A DNA stretch of 64,000 bases from Larus michahellis (GCF_964199755.1 NC_133896.1:63343142-63407141); one strand, 5' to 3'. Positions 13,226 through 27,239 are shown, counted from the stretch's first letter. Made by a program: numbers and translations. The notes: generated from the sequence alone by a model not told the origin.

Positions 13226-16200
13226 GCTGTTAATTACTCTAAAAGAAAGAATTCACTCTCATTTTCTCTCTAGAAGACAAAATAACCAAACCAACACCCC
13301 CAAACCTGCAAAAAGATATCCCTTTCAAAACAGTATTGCTAGGTGGCTCTTCCTCCCCAAGAGATATGTTTTGCCTTTCTCCAACTGACCTGCAAGTAAG
13401 CAGTAAAAAATGGCTGCTAAAACAAGATAGACAATTATGCTACCCCTAACACACTTCCAGTCTTTTGTGCCTAGTAATTCTGTAGTGTCTAACAAACTTC
13501 AACAGTTCAGTGGAAGCTATTAGGGAGGCCATGAATCCACCTTGGCAAATATTGATGAGTGCTGTAAATTCTCCCTCCTAGAAAAAGAAAATACTTTCTT
13601 CCTAAATTCATTGGACTTTCAGAGGGATCAGGGTGCAGTTTTTTTTTTTTAAAAGCTTAAAGTTATCTCATAACTAAATTAGAAAAAAAACCCTTGAGAA
13701 ATACTGAAAGCATTTATTTGGGAGATTTGGGTTTTTTCTTTGCTGAAGCATTTCTTTTGGGTTTCTCATGGCAGAAAACCTAGAAATTGGAGTTATTAAA
13801 CAGGCACATATTGTTCACTGCTCTCTTCAAGGGATGTGCTAAAGGCAATATATACTCTACAGGACTTTAATTTCCATTGTTTACTTTCTTTCATATACAT
13901 CAAACTGTTTGATAACAGCAGAAGCAGAGCACCCATGTATGATCCAGCCCTTATCTCATGACCGAAGCAGAACTATTCTTACAGAAGCTTCCAACCCAGA
14001 GAACGTGCATCCAAGTTTTGTATTCCAGGGTAACCACAAGGGCATACTCCACCCAAGATGTTTGAACGTTGTCCTGGACTGGGCCCCAATACTGTTTATT
14101 GTGCACAGGAAAAACTCATTACTACAAAGCAGCCAGCACTGAATGCTTTTCACAAGAGCACATTTCACAGGACCCACAACAAAATATCAAAGTAGGAGTC
14201 TTCTGGAGTCAAACCCTTTGCGGAAGCCCTTGTTCCCTGAATTATTCAATAAACATCATCCCCTTTCATCTTAAATGCTCATAAACATCTCATTTCCAGC
14301 CCCATGTGAGGCAAAATCCTAGCTCTACTGAAGGTATTGATTTGACTCCAGTGATTATGGTGTGGCTTGCATTTCACCCACCAAACCCTCCATGTTCACC
14401 TCCTTTCTGCTCCTCACCAACACAGGTCTACCTACAGAAACCTGAGCAGAGTCCCCTCAGCTCAAGTCCATAAAACCTCTCTGGAAGGGACAAGTCTTGC
14501 AGGTTCTCATGCAATGTTAAAAGAATACAAATGTTTCCCACAGGGTGAGAGATGAGGACTCCCACAGCTGATGACCAGCACTAGGAGAGAGGTGACTTAC
14601 CCAATACAACAGCCTGATGATAAGCAGGTTCCTCTGTGAACTTCCCATCCCCCCACCCCAAAAATATCAGCGTTACACACTCAGCTCTAAAGGTCTGGCT
14701 CAGGGAAGAGGCTCTCCATGAATGTTTTTCTCCCTGCAGAGGATGCTGATGTTAACAAATGCACATGTTCTCTAGATTAGATACCCCATATCCTCACCAG
14801 AACCACCTTCTTTATGCAAAGGTAGAAGCTGCACTATGTTGATTCAATTACCCATGGCTGAACACAATGGATCTTTTGATAACAACCAGATTTTCTTTAT
14901 TGGAAAGAGAATGTCTACAGACATTACTGGCAAACTAAACCTAAACTTGATCTTTTAGGGGAAATTCCCCAAACATTTTCTTCAATTAGAAGAGGCACAA
15001 GAAGAGATTATGTAATGCTATACTTGATTTATTTCTTGACTGGTAAGAAAAATGTTTGGCATTCAAGCAGGCATTCTTCTTCCCATCTCTTCCACATGCA
15101 ATAACTCAAACATTCAGATTGGATAGTGTTTACTTAATAAAAATCTATCATCCCCTTCTCCAAGTGGGTTCACTGCATTCATATTAAAAAGAAAAATAAG
15201 ACGGAAGAGAAATTTCAGCACTAGAAATAGGTTAGCAAGAAAATATCTCTGCTTATATGCCTTCCCAAGCAAATGGCATATTAGAGATGCCTAGTGTTTG
15301 TAAATACAGTTATATAAAACTAAGAAATCACTTTTCTTTAGATTTTCTTCACACAAATCTGACTTTTGATGACAGGTAAAAATGATGATGAGTAAGAAAT
15401 CAGTCCTACCTCAGGCCGCATGTTTAGCAAGACTGACTTTTCAAAATACTGTACACTGAGATAAGAGTAAGCAGTTTATATGGCAAATATGCTCCCAGAT
15501 AACTCAGATTAATATAAATTTCTATGGAGGAACTGAACTGGAACAATAGACCAATCCATCTCATAACTCTTGATGATCGCCTGTAAACTACTCTTTTACC
15601 CTCTTTAATACTTGCCTCTTTAATACTCACAAACTCTGAACCATACTGTAAAAGTGCCTGTTTCTCTTACCTGACCAGAAAGGGTCCAGAAACTAAGTCA
15701 TCTGAGCAAGATGCACTCACCTGAAATACTGCTGCATGGTCTCAGCAATTCAATTAGCATAAATCAAACCGGTTTGAGTATTGCTGGATGAATAAATTAC
15801 TTATGGTTTCTGATCAACTGAAAAAGTTTTTTGACAAGTTTGATCTAAACTCAGTATTAAAAAAAAAATCCCAACAGAGAGAGAAACTTTCAAGAAAACA
15901 TTTGATGTAACCTGAAGGAAGCTTACAAGAGTCAGGTTCTTTACTGTGAAATGACATTACCTACCAAAATTTACCTAGATTGGATGTGTGTGTGTTAACC
16001 CTCCCCTTCAAAAGGAGCCAAAACACTTTGTTTGGGCTTCCCCTCCTTCTCAACATCTTGTTTTTTTGAAGGGAAAAGAAGGAGGCAAGGGAAGAGATGG
16101 GACTACCCTGCCATCTTTCTCCAAGTAGTTATTTATATAACTTTTTTTATTCAACTACAAAACTGAAAAAGAAATACCATAAAGTTTTCTCCAAAGTACC

Positions 16201-16684
16201 AAAAAGCCCCAAACCTCACTTCCGGGCCATCGCTTAGCTAAAGTTAATGGAGCAATGACAGTTGACACAAGCTTGTTTTTCTGGTGATCTCATCGACATA
16301 CACTGATGAAGCACAGTGAGAGATATCACTAAGTTACACTGACTCTGTGAAGCAGCTGCTTAAGAAAAGGTACATTACACAATCTTCTGCTTAATTCTGC
16401 ATTCAAGGATTTCATGGCAAGTCCTACCAAAACCTCCTTTATTGCAAAACACTATTCACAAGTTTAAAAAAAAAAAGCTACATGCGTAACAGAGACAGTG
16501 AGACGGCTGAACTTCTTAAGTCCTTCAGGAAAAAAGAGTGGGTTGGTGATTACCTGCTTCCAGGCCTTTTGAAAATTTATTTTTACTTCAAAATAGAAAG
16601 AAGGAAAAATCAATGTAATCCAAGGTCAGGTTTGATTTTTCAAAAAGCAGATCTTTATCAGGAGCCTGAAATAAAAATAAAGTA
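13226..16684. other. Gene-free stretch, putative DENND2A intron 1
   Basis: AT-rich unique sequence. I see no open frame with domain features, no clear repeat copy and no CpG cluster. Nothing here can be assigned a function from sequence alone. Confidence 0.45.
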
Positions 16685-17150
16685 CTACTACTGAACACAT
16701 CCAGAGGAAGGCAACAAAACTGATGAAAGGGCTGGAAAGGCATGTCCTGTGAGGACTTTGGGTTTGTCTAGTTTGGAGAAAAAGGGGCTGAGGGGTCACC
16801 TCACTGCTCTCTACAGCTTCCTGAGGAGGGGAAGTGGGGAAGGAGGTACTGATCTCTTCTCCCTGGTACCCAGTGGTAGGACGCATGGGAATGGTTCAAA
16901 GCTGCACCAGGGGTGGTTCAGACTGGACATTAAGAAGCATTTCTTTACCGAGAGGATGGTCAAACACTGGAACAGCCTTCCTAGAGAGGTGGTCAATGCC
17001 CCAAGCCTCTCAGTGTTTAAGAGGCATTTGGACAATGCCCTTAAAAACATGCTTTAACTTTTGGTCAGCCCTGAATTGGTCAGGCAGTTGGGCTAGAGGA
17101 TTGTCATAGGTCCCTTCCAACTGAAACAGTCTAGTCTATTCTACAAACAA
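16685..17150 (+). mobile_element. CR1 LINE, 3' ~465 bp
   Basis: This is the longest CR1 copy in the window. It starts near GAACACATCCAGAGGAAGGC, runs through GTTTGGAGAAAAAGGGGCTG, GGTTCAGACTGGACATTAAG and AACACTGGAACAGCCTTCC, and ends with GGTCCCTTCCAACTGAAACA and diverged tail repeats. About 100 codons of the C-terminal ORF2 reading remain open (WFRLDIKKHFFTERMVKHWN followed by SLPREVV), so it is relatively young among the copies here. It is 5'-truncated and not an intact element. Confidence 0.92.
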
Positions 17151-20100
17151 TAACAATAATAAAAATCCTACTGGAAAGCTGCCTCGAACATGAATGAGCG
17201 GAGAGACTGGGATCAGCATATGTTAAATTTGGTTTGAAGAACAGAAAAGAAAATTTTTAATCCTGCAGTGAATGTTGGTCAGAGTTAAGTCTTTCACTGC
17301 TCTGACAGGGCAAGTACTCTGTTTCTGATAATGTTTCCAGATAGCTTTGGATCAGAAAAATAATTTTACCCCATGCAAGCAAAGATTAAGCAAGCGGGAC
17401 ACGAAGCAATATATTACATTAGAATAAGTTAGCTTGTAAAAAACCCAACTTCATCAAATTATGGCAATATTTTATGAAATTTGTGCCTTTCAGGCAATCC
17501 TGTTTTTCCTTGAAACACACCCAAAAGTGTCTTTCTCTGATTAGTTGAGGAATTTTGGAATTTAACAGGGGAAACCTTGATTTCCCACTGAATTTGTGTA
17601 TGCTACATCATCCTACAAGAAAAGTTTCCTGCTGTGCAAACAAGAAGATACCAACAGGGCAAACTTTAGTACAAACTAAGCAGCAATAGCTGTCAGTGTC
17701 CTTCACCAAAACAAGTACACGACTGTTGTATGTGAGCAAAATTTCATGGCAAAACTTCGAGTCACTCATAGTAATCTCAGGGGACAGAGACAGAAATCTG
17801 ATGCAAAAAACCAGTTACCACATGTTGGTTTCCCAGTAGGAAACCCCTCAGTCCTCTCTCCGAGTTTGACAAAGCTGAAAAATGGCAGGCAGCTAGACGA
17901 GGGCTTCTTACATCATTTGGAAAGAACTCAATAGCTTACACATCTCTTCTCAGTAAGAAATTCTCTTGCAGAATTTGACTACAGATTGCCACACATACAG
18001 CCTAGCATGTCAAGGCAGGGAAAAACAAATTCTCAGTGACAGCCTGATCCCAACCTCCCTGAATTCATGGAAAAGCTCCCATGGACTTCAGTAGACTGTG
18101 AAGGATGCTTTCAGGGTCTGTTTTTGGCCAGATGTCAATTACTGAAGTGCTACATGTGCTGGAGAAGACACCCTTCTCAACTTCAGTAAGAGGCATTTAT
18201 TTCCTTTTGCTACTGTGCCGCTCTGGGTAATGCAAGACTTGATTCTTACCTAAAAGAAAATGTGAAGCCTATATTCACAGCATGCTTTGCAGCTGCACCA
18301 CGTCATGTGGAAAACATATCCATCTTCAGGGGGTAGGAGGGGGCTTAACGTTTTTTAAAGAAAAAGCTCCAATAGTCTGAAAAGTCTCTGGCAGCTCTTC
18401 CCTTTTCAATTTAGCAAGGTGGTGTTTGGCTGATGCTGGCAAGCAAACTCCTATTTATGAAGTGCCCTCACGGTGCCCTGTGAAATTTGCCATTTCCCTC
18501 CATGACAGTCAGCACAATCTATCACAAGAACATAATCCCCTAGGACAGGAGACCCAAGCCCCTTCACTGCTCTCCTCTGCAAACAGATGCGTGCATGCTC
18601 CCCAGCTCTGGAAGTCACGGCCTGCTTTTGGCAAAGAACTTCAGCAGCTGCACATCTGCAGAGGGGGATCTCATCCTCCCCCCCAGCCTGCAAAGCAAGC
18701 TCAGCATTTGTTTCTCTCCAGATGACACCCTGATGGGTTGATTTAATCATTCACATATGCATGCCTATTCACAATGCTAGCAAAATACCACGGCTGTGAC
18801 AGCATCTCACCTGAACTGCTCACAGTAACACGGCTTGTCAGCACGTGCTTGGCAAGACATTTCGCAGGATATTAAGAGGAAAGCAATGTTCAAGGACATC
18901 ACTAACATAAAATGATTCTACCGAACACAACTGGGTGTGAGAGACCACTTATGATGAGGAAAACACCTCAACAGGTGGTTAATTTTAAGCCTATGCTCAA
19001 AGCCCACTGTCTTCAGTTAGATTTAAGCTTGCGTTCCATAAAGTCCAGTCCAGACCTTCCTGAGTGGGAATGATGTACTGCACTGGGCACCAGAGTACTC
19101 TGCTGGGTGGATTTATGCATGCGCTTAGACCTACACGTCTGCTTAAATGATTTGCCAAACTGGGGGCACTGTACAGAATATTTAAGCATAGCAGGATCAC
19201 AGAAACACTTCACCACTTTGATTCCCAAAGGGAAATTTAATTAAAACACAGAGTATCTAGCCATTTAAAATTATTCTTATTACAAAGAGCTGTAAGTCCT
19301 TGCCCCTTGAAACAGTCTCTCTGGTGGATTGCCAGAGACCCCACTAAGTTTCTGGAAACACAACTTACGTGCCCGAACTTGGTAAGGAGCCATCTGTTCT
19401 CAGGGATCTGCAGGACCAGGAGTCTCAGTGCCTGGCAGGGTCCTACCCAGAACTTTTTCATCCGCTTCCAAGTGAGGTGGCACCTTTCCCCACTCAAGCT
19501 GCCCCTATTCATCATCATCCCTCAACATTTTAAATGTCTGGGCCAGATTTTCAAACGAGGTCAGAGCCAAGTTTTTCTGACTGCTTCTCCGAGACCAGAT
19601 TTTCTGCCAGGCAGTCTCCTGCACAGATATCTAACCAAGGCAAGACCCTTCCAAGCAAGGTCAGCATCCCTTATGCTGAACTGTTCAGCAAATCTGAATA
19701 CTTACCATGATGCCTAATGAGGAGCTGGGCATAGGAAAAATACAGCTGCAACATCTACTTGCAGAACCCATCTCTACACTAGTCTCAATCCAGATCACTA
19801 GCTCTCTGCTGCACATGCACTAGAGAAACAAGACCAGTGAAACAACCTTCCGTCTGCATTAGCAATGCTATTTTACAGAGAAGACAAGACTTGCTGCAGT
19901 TAAAGGAGGCCACAGTTGAAAACAAAGTAATGCCCCTCCAACAGCTCATGCAGAAGCATCTACCTTATTATTATCTACCGTAGTGGCACAGCACCAGTAG
20001 CAACTCACAAACCCCACTTCAGGCATCACAGATAGAGCCGAACAACAGCTAACTTACCTGTCTAGTTTCCTTCCTTTTGCCTTTTACTCTGATCTTCCAT

Positions 20101-23100
20101 CACACATCTCAAAATGATGCAAGTCCCACACCCGCACTCCTAGATGAGACCTCATCAGCACTGCACATGAAGCCAGCTGCAAGAAGAACCCAGGGGACAG
20201 CCAGGCCCATCTGTTAGAGGCTTTTCTCTGCACGGGTTGGTGTTTTTATTTTAACTCCCTCTGCTTCTGGGCCCCTCTCCGTCTCTCGCCCCTCCCATCT
20301 CCCTCTCTCTGCTCATGAGGAGAGAGTTTCCATCCTGGCTCTGGGCCAGCACATGTATGGGCAAAGGCAGCCTTCAGGAAAAGCCATCTTCTGCTCCCTT
20401 TCATCACATAAACACTGCCGGTTCCCAGCCCAGGAGCACAGGGCTGAGCGAGAGTTTTGGCTGCAGCACGGGGGGACTGAGGACCAGCAAATCCTGCCCA
20501 GGCTGAACACAGCAGCCTGGGCACAGTGCAACCACCTCCTTTCCTGGCCCCCCTGCTCCCAGTGAGTAACACCAGGCTTTATCCCAACCGCCCATGAGAT
20601 GGCCGACACAGACTTATCTCATGTTCAGCAAAGGACCATGATTAACAGAACATAAAGATAACAGGTAACATTCTAGCCAAATTCTCATTTGCATGAGCGA
20701 TTAAAAAAAGAAAACCAAAAGACCCCAAGCAAACCTGGCTGGCAGTGTCCCAGTACTAGGATGATGACCTAGCCTGAAGCATACAAGAAGGCCTCAGAGA
20801 TGTACTAACTCCTAACAAGCTTAATTGGTAAAAACCGACCTTTAATTACTGCTGTAACTATTGAATCTCCCCTGCTAAATCCCTGGAACTAACAGTATGC
20901 CAGATGCAGCTGGTTTCCATAACCTGGGGAGGGGAAGAAGCACTGAAACACAGGATGAAGTTTATACCAGCACTCACAGAGTTCACTCCAGCAGGACATT
21001 ACTCTTTTGAGCTTCTATCTTTCCAACTACGCTTGACTTCCCCTCAGCTTTACCACAGGACAGTACTATTTGCAGAAGGGACAGAAATACGGCTCTCAGT
21101 GCATGTTACCTGCATTAAAGAAAGGAGTCTTAGTGTTTCAAACTTCTTTTAAGGAAGATTTCTCATGAGCCCCCTTTTAGGGTCTATGTTGCACATACCT
21201 GGCACCCCATATTTGGCCAGCAAATGTTTAGGCAACGTATTTACCTCAGAGGAGTACAAACCCAGAGGGTTCAGCATAGGATAACTGTGGCCATCACACC
21301 AGGATTATCCCAAGAACACAACATCTGTTAGCAACTGCAACAGTGATGGGGTGAAACTGATATGGTTCAGAGCTGCTCAGAGCCATCTCAACACAGGAAG
21401 GACAGGACCATCAAGATGGCAGAGCCCCAGAGGGGTTTAACTGCAAGCTCTATGCCATGAGTTCTGTAAAAAAGACAGGTATTGCTTCGGCCAGGATTAG
21501 GGAATAAAAAGGTGTGTTTCAAGAACTGAAAGTGTGCCTACTTGCTAGGTCACCTGCTCTTGCAAGAATGTGAATAAAAATGTGCTTCACAGAGGATTCT
21601 GCCTGAGCCTATTTCATTCAGACCGGAACTTATTTCTCACAGTTCCAACTAAGCTCCTGGCTTGCTAAAAGACATGAACTGCTGAAGACTTGCATGACCA
21701 GCTGGCAAGTATCCATTGCTCCGATCAGGAACTGGACTGGGGACTTACAACTTTCACCTTATCGGTCCTACATCTACAGACACAGAATACCTTGACCCAG
21801 TTAGGTGGTGAACCACATAAAGGTTGGGACAGATCTTGAATAAGACTGGCCTATAGGACCATTAAGTATTTACTTATGTCAGACAGTGATGATGCCTTCT
21901 AGTGCCATACTGACAACAGAGACCTTGAACTGATCCTCAGCCTGTTCTGTGCCAGGCTTCCACCCAAGGACACGGCCCTCAGTTGAAAACCCAGGTTGTA
22001 GAGAGTCATCAGCTCCAGGGACTCTAGCTTCTTTGTCTTAGGCACCCAACTTCAAGATCACCCAAGGCCCCAGCGGAAGCTTACATTTCAAAAGCACAGC
22101 CTTCACAAAGCCAGGAGCCTGCAGTTCAGTCATATGGCATACACATGCCTGACCACAGACACCCGAGAATTAAAGCGGTCCCATTTGGTCTTCACTAAAA
22201 CCTGGGCTGAAACCACCACCAAAGGGCATGCATATTCACAGATTTCAGCCTGTGCTTTCATTTCCAGTAGTTGATAAAGCTGCTGAGGCGAAAGCCAGAG
22301 AAAAATCCCATGAGCAAGATAAGCATGCTATTGTCTTTCCATTGCATTTCAGAGCTACAATCAAGGAAACATTCTCCTCTCCAGCCTTGTCTGGGTAAAA
22401 CAATGCTTACAGATCACAACCCCTCAGATGCAATGTTATTTGAGCTGTATCTAGGCAAGTCCGGGCTCACTCATTTACTGTCAGAATGCAAATGCAAAAA
22501 GGAATTTCTTTCTAGCTGCATCCCACTCCCTTCTTCCCCATGGAGAGTCTTCTCAGTCCTTAAGGAACTGCTATGCAAGTTCATTAAAAGTCCTATTTCA
22601 GCATTTCCTTCGTAGTAGAGGCCTCTTCCAGCCAGCTCTTGGGATCCTGCCAAAAGACATATCAGCCACTAGTACTTAAATCCTTCCGCTAAAAAATGCT
22701 TCCCTAAAGAGCTTATACCTCAGTTCTGGCTGCCTAAGTGAGCTGATCATCAAAATTAACCAGCCTCAACAAGAGCTTAAGAGAGGTTTTTCCTCCACTC
22801 TTATGGGCTTAATGGTGCACTACAGAGCCTTTTCTCCCCTTGGTCTGGCCTCCACTTCAGAAGGAGGAGGAACTTCATCACAGTTCCAATCAGGAAATAA
22901 ATGTCAGGTACCACAAAAGGAAGAGAGAACCCACTACCTTGGATGATGCATTCAGCGAGATCCAGAAGAACATAACATTTACCAGGCACTTCTGAGACGT
23001 CCAGCATCTCCCCATGTTTAAAGCTCTGTTGTGTGAAGATCTGATTGGAGAATTTCTTAAACTTGGCACAAGGATTGCATTTGCCTCTGTGTCCCCGGAG

Positions 23101-24949
23101 CACCCAGCACAATACAGGTTTCAATTCCTGTCCATACGAATTAGTTGTTACAGCTGATATCCAGAAAAAACTCTGTGGAAGAGGTCCTACTGAGTTAAGA
23201 TCACCTCTGAAAACCATAGCCTTGCTGCTTACATGGTCTTTATTTATCATCTCCTTGTTGAAATTAACATTTCTAACACATAAACACACCAGGCATGGGA
23301 GAAAGACAAGCATATTGCAAGCGCTTGACAAAGGATCTAAATGCCCTTCTTGTTTTTGAAGAACAGAAAGCATCACGTGGTTGCCTCTGCCGACAAAATG
23401 TCCTGAAAGATTTCCCAAGGCAGTGAGCTGGGGACACTACTGAAAGCACCACTTTGGGACACTCCACATGCACTTGAGGTCTACAAGCAGAATCGTGCTT
23501 GGGGATCTGAGCTGATGAACAGGGAGCGCTTCTGTGCTGCCTGTCAGGGCAAGGAACATGCCAAAGGACAACCCAGGCTTCAGCACACAGCCTTCTCACC
23601 AGAGGCAAAGAGAGGTCCCAGCAGAGCCATAAATCTTTAGCCTGCTTTTTACATTCCGGGTCACTCCAGCGCCCTTTGTTTTCAGTGGTTTCTCTTCCGT
23701 TTCTCAAAGAGACACTATATTACCCTGGGAAATCCTGTGGCTTTCCTCTCTTTTCCATACTTAACAGAGTTTTCAGTTGTTTCCAAGTCCATCCCAACAT
23801 GGGGGATCCATTCTCACATGCTGAAACACTGTTTGTATTATTTTAAAAACCCCAACTAAACAAAAAAAAACCCAAAACTAACAACCACCAAACCCCACAA
23901 ACACTACTCTGATGACAATTCAGAATAAAACACAAGGGTCAAGGAAACGCATTCCTTTCCTCTGTCAGGATGCAGTAATGACTCCCTTTCTGGTGGTTCA
24001 GAAACAGAGCCAGTACACTTTATTGGACTTCACTACCACACACCAGGAATCAGTGGTCAGTAAGGTGGCAGCAAACACAGAAAACAGCTTTTTAATCCAT
24101 CAGCAACACCAGCAGCTCCCCTCCCAGTAGCAAATGAAAGCCCCACGGAAATCCCTCTGCTGCTCTCTTTATCCTCCCAGCTGAGCTGCAGGCCAGAGAC
24201 ACTCCTCTCCAAAAGCAACAATCCTGCTTAAATGGCAAAAGCAAAGGTGGACGGAAACACTGCAGGGTCAGGAACAGGTCCCATACAACTTGCTGACCTG
24301 TCCAGGAAACAAATTGTGCTCTTGTAAAGTGCAGAATTAACTATCCCATGCTTAGCACTTACTACTTGCTCCTGCAAGGCTCCAGTGCAGCCCCCAAGCA
24401 GTCAGAAAGCCTCAATCCCCCCTAGATCATCCCTTTTCCAGCACCAATAATCAACAGCAAGGCTCCTTGGGGACTCATAAAACCAAAACCTCTGAAAGCG
24501 TCCCAAACACACCTTGCACAGCTTACCTGCCAGTTTGCATTTGACACCCTGGAACCACGGCAGCAGACAGCTGTAAATTCTCCCCTGTTCCCTTCCCAAC
24601 CACCACTCCCCTCCACCAACTCCATGCCTAACGCATCAGCATTCGTAATCCCTGGGCACCACAGCAGGAACGCAAGCTGGTGTTTCCCCAGGACAGGTGA
24701 ATACTTTCATAGATCCCAAGCGGGAGTCAAAAATGCCACTCTCTTAGCTACAGGCTGCACTCAAGTGCAGACATTTCCTCCTGCTGAACGCAAAGCTGGA
24801 GAAAAGCAGGCTATCCAGAGCAGAAAGAGAAATGCAGAGCTACGATCACAGAGGGAATCAGAGTTTTACTAAAACTGAGGGGGACTCTGCTGTTTGCTCC
24901 GGTAGGGCCTGGGCTTTCCCCAAAGAATTTACTCAGCGTTTCCTCATCT
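17151..24949. other. Gene-free stretch, putative DENND2A intron 1
   Basis: No coding exon can be supported on either strand. The long open frames at 22801-23418 (minus) and 23273-23707 (minus) are low in family signal and lack a coherent exon context. A short MIR-like antisense motif (CTATTTTACAGAGAAGACAAG) occurs near 19870. Confidence 0.45.
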
Positions 24950-25870
24950 TTTTTTGTCGCGGGAGATGGAGGCAGGGCTGAGTCCACCGCGGGGCCCCAC
25001 GCTGGGCGGCTGGGCTGACTCTGCTCCCCCACCCCATCGCTCCCGAACCACTTGGGCCGAGTGTTCAGCAGTAGCGCCTCCGTCCTCCCCGCGTCCCCTC
25101 GGCTCTTCTCCCACCCGCCCGCGGCCGAGAGCCTCTCCGGCTGCCGACCCGGCTGACCCGCAGCCGGCGGGGACGGAGGGAGCAGCAGCGCTCCCCTTCC
25201 CGGCGGGAAAGCGGCGGGGGCGAACGGCGGCGCCCTCAGCCGCCAGCAGGGTTCGGCTCACTCCCCCCGGTTTCCGTCTCTCCAGCCAAACGCATTACTG
25301 GGGGAAGAAAAACTAATTTAGGGGCTAAATGGAAAAAAAAAAAATGAACTAGCGATTTTTTGGAGCGGCACCGATCCCGCGCCACGGCAGACGACAGGCG
25401 GCGGGGGCTGCCGCCCGGCCCCTCTGCCCGCTCTCCACTGGTAATCCCCGCCGCTGCCCCGGCCCCGCCACGGGCCCCTCCGCGGCCCCCCTACCTTCCT
25501 CGGCGGCGGGGGGCCGTGCCCCGGCATAGCGACGGCGGCGCCCGGCGCCGGGCTGGCGGCGTGCGGACGCGCGGCTGGGGGCTCCCCGCCTGCCGCGCCA
25601 TGCAGCGCCGCGCCGCTGCCACCGCCCCCCACCGGCACCAGCCCCGGCCCCGGCCGCCCTCCGGCGGGGAGCACCGCCCCGCCCCGCCCCGCCGCTACGG
25701 CAACCGCTCCCGCCCCTCCGCCCGGGGGAATATCGCCTCCTGTGCCGCGGGCTGACGGCGTCGGACCCGGGCGGAGGGGCGCCCGGTGAGGCTGAGGTGC
25801 CCGGCGGGGAAGGGGGGGTGCTCGGCGGTGGTGGTGGTGGGGTACACGGAGGTTGGGGGCCTGCCGGTGG
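24950..25870. promoter_or_regulatory. DENND2A: CpG island, likely DENND2A promoter
   Basis: A dense GC- and CpG-rich island (CGGCGGGAAAGCGGCGGGGG, CCCCGGCCCCGGCCGCCCTC) ends sharply at an A tract (25884-25907). In mammals DENND2A is transcribed divergently from next to ADCK2, and this island lies 1.5 kb upstream of the ADCK2 start codon, which fits. The island is seen directly. Its assignment to DENND2A rests on synteny. Confidence 0.6.
25495..25700 (-). other. DENND2A: Putative DENND2A first exon
   Basis: On the minus strand a consensus splice donor, GAGGAAG|GTAGGG, follows position 25495 within the CpG island, as expected for a 5' exon of a gene reading leftward. A minus-strand ATG at 25527 would give a short phase-0 N-terminus (MPGHGPPPPRK) up to this donor. 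Equally, the exon may be entirely 5'UTR with the start codon in a later exon outside the window. The 5' boundary is a guess. DENND2A is a DENN-domain Rab9 exchange factor, but none of its domain lies here. Confidence 0.4.
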
Positions 25871-25907
25871 CAAGGCCAGAAATTAAAAAAAAAAAAAAAA
25901 AAAAAAA

Positions 25908-27230
25908 GAGCTGAGGTGCACAAATCGCCTTTCTGGTTGCAAACAGAAATATCCGAGGGAAAGCAGAAAGTCCTTACTTGCGACCAAAACCGGCACCGGT
26001 TACTCCCAAGAGCTTCCCGTCGCTGGAGGAGCCTGTCACGACGTCTGAGCAGCTCACAGACACGCTTCATGGGAAAGCAGCTGGCCAGGAAAGCCTCAAG
26101 CCTTCGAGACGATTTCCATCAGCTGATCCATTCACCTGCGCGGGGCCGTAATCCTGTTGGCACAGGTATTTGTTCGGTCAGACCGGAGCCAGCCCTTAAA
26201 GCAAGGGAGGGATCTGGATTGGAAAGGGGATTAATTCTTCCTACAGGTATTCAGTTCCCAGGGCACATTAAAAAAAAAAAAATTATCAGAAAGGGTTTTC
26301 TCCTCTGAGTAGAAATACACAGTTAGTAACATACACCCAAAGCTGAGAAACGACTGAACTCCAGTGCGAAAGGCCACCAGCTGCCAGCCTAAAGCCTCCT
26401 TGCACAAGACCATAGCTTTGCTGAACAGCCATGATGGCAATGCCACTTGCAGTGTCACCTGTGCAGTAACCATCCCCTAAAACACAATCTTTGATGGGTT
26501 GCAGTGATATACACAAACGCTCTCAAAAGGGAGACCCCAATGATGTCATCCTCAGCAGCAGGTTCATTAATTTCAATTTATAAAAGGTCTGTGTCCTTTG
26601 CAAAGGATATGAGCAATCCTTTGTAGCCATCTAATTACAAGTGAGGTTAATACATTGCCAGTTTACTCAGGAATAGCCAGAAGACCCAGCACTGCTGTCA
26701 GAGCAGAAAGCCTAAGGTTCAGAGCAAGCCTGGAAGATGAAACAACTCAGTAGCTCTACTGAAATACCATCATCACCTCAGCCGGCTTTTCCTTTTAATT
26801 TCTTTTACCAGCCATCATGTGCCCTCAGATACTCTTATTAGCCAAAGCACTATTTCATTAATACCCCACTAAGGAAATCACTAATAATCACGACACTTCA
26901 ACTACCACTGGAACAACTCTGCTTTGGCTTAAAATTAGAAAAACAGCACCACCAGCCAAGGTGGGCCCAAAACCAAGATGGCAAGAGCCCACCTCAAGTA
27001 TCAAAATGGATGAAAACGTGAAGGCCTCAAGCACGGGTCCCTTCCCCCTTGTCACTGGGTGCCCACAGGGACGCATCCACATCCCTGCGGGTGCCCAGTG
27101 ACAAGAGGGAAGGGGCCTCTCGTCCTCCTCTGGCATCTCATGAACCTGAGGGGACACTTCTCAAGAGGCTACCGCTCAGCCAGGCTCTTCCCCTCAGAGC
27201 CCCCAGGTGCCATCTCTGAGGCGGGAAGAA
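25908..27230. other. Spacer between DENND2A and ADCK2 promoters
   Basis: About 1.3 kb between two CpG islands. It holds no supported coding exon. It contains the inverted repeat at 27039-27114, described separately. Confidence 0.5.
27039..27114. repeat. Inverted repeat, 33-bp arms
   Basis: Arm 27039-27071 (CCCTTCCCCCTTGTCACTGG and on) is the near-perfect reverse complement of arm 27082-27114, with about four mismatches and a 10-nt spacer. The DNA or a transcript through it could form a long hairpin. It sits about 270 bp upstream of the ADCK2 start codon. Confidence 0.9.
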
Positions 27231-27239
27231 CCACCCCAC

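Noticed and set aside
16749-17057. 102-codon plus-strand open frame
   Set aside because: This is the C-terminal remnant of CR1 ORF2, not a host gene.
22801-23418. 205-codon minus-strand open frame in the left region
   Set aside because: No recognisable domain, no clear splice context and ordinary composition for chance. Nothing like the expected DENND2A exons.
25318-26070. 250-codon minus-strand open frame at the DENND2A island
   Set aside because: Low-complexity P/G/A/R composition from GC-rich DNA, and it runs through a poly(A)/poly(T) stretch read as F repeats. Only a short splice-bounded portion could be exonic.
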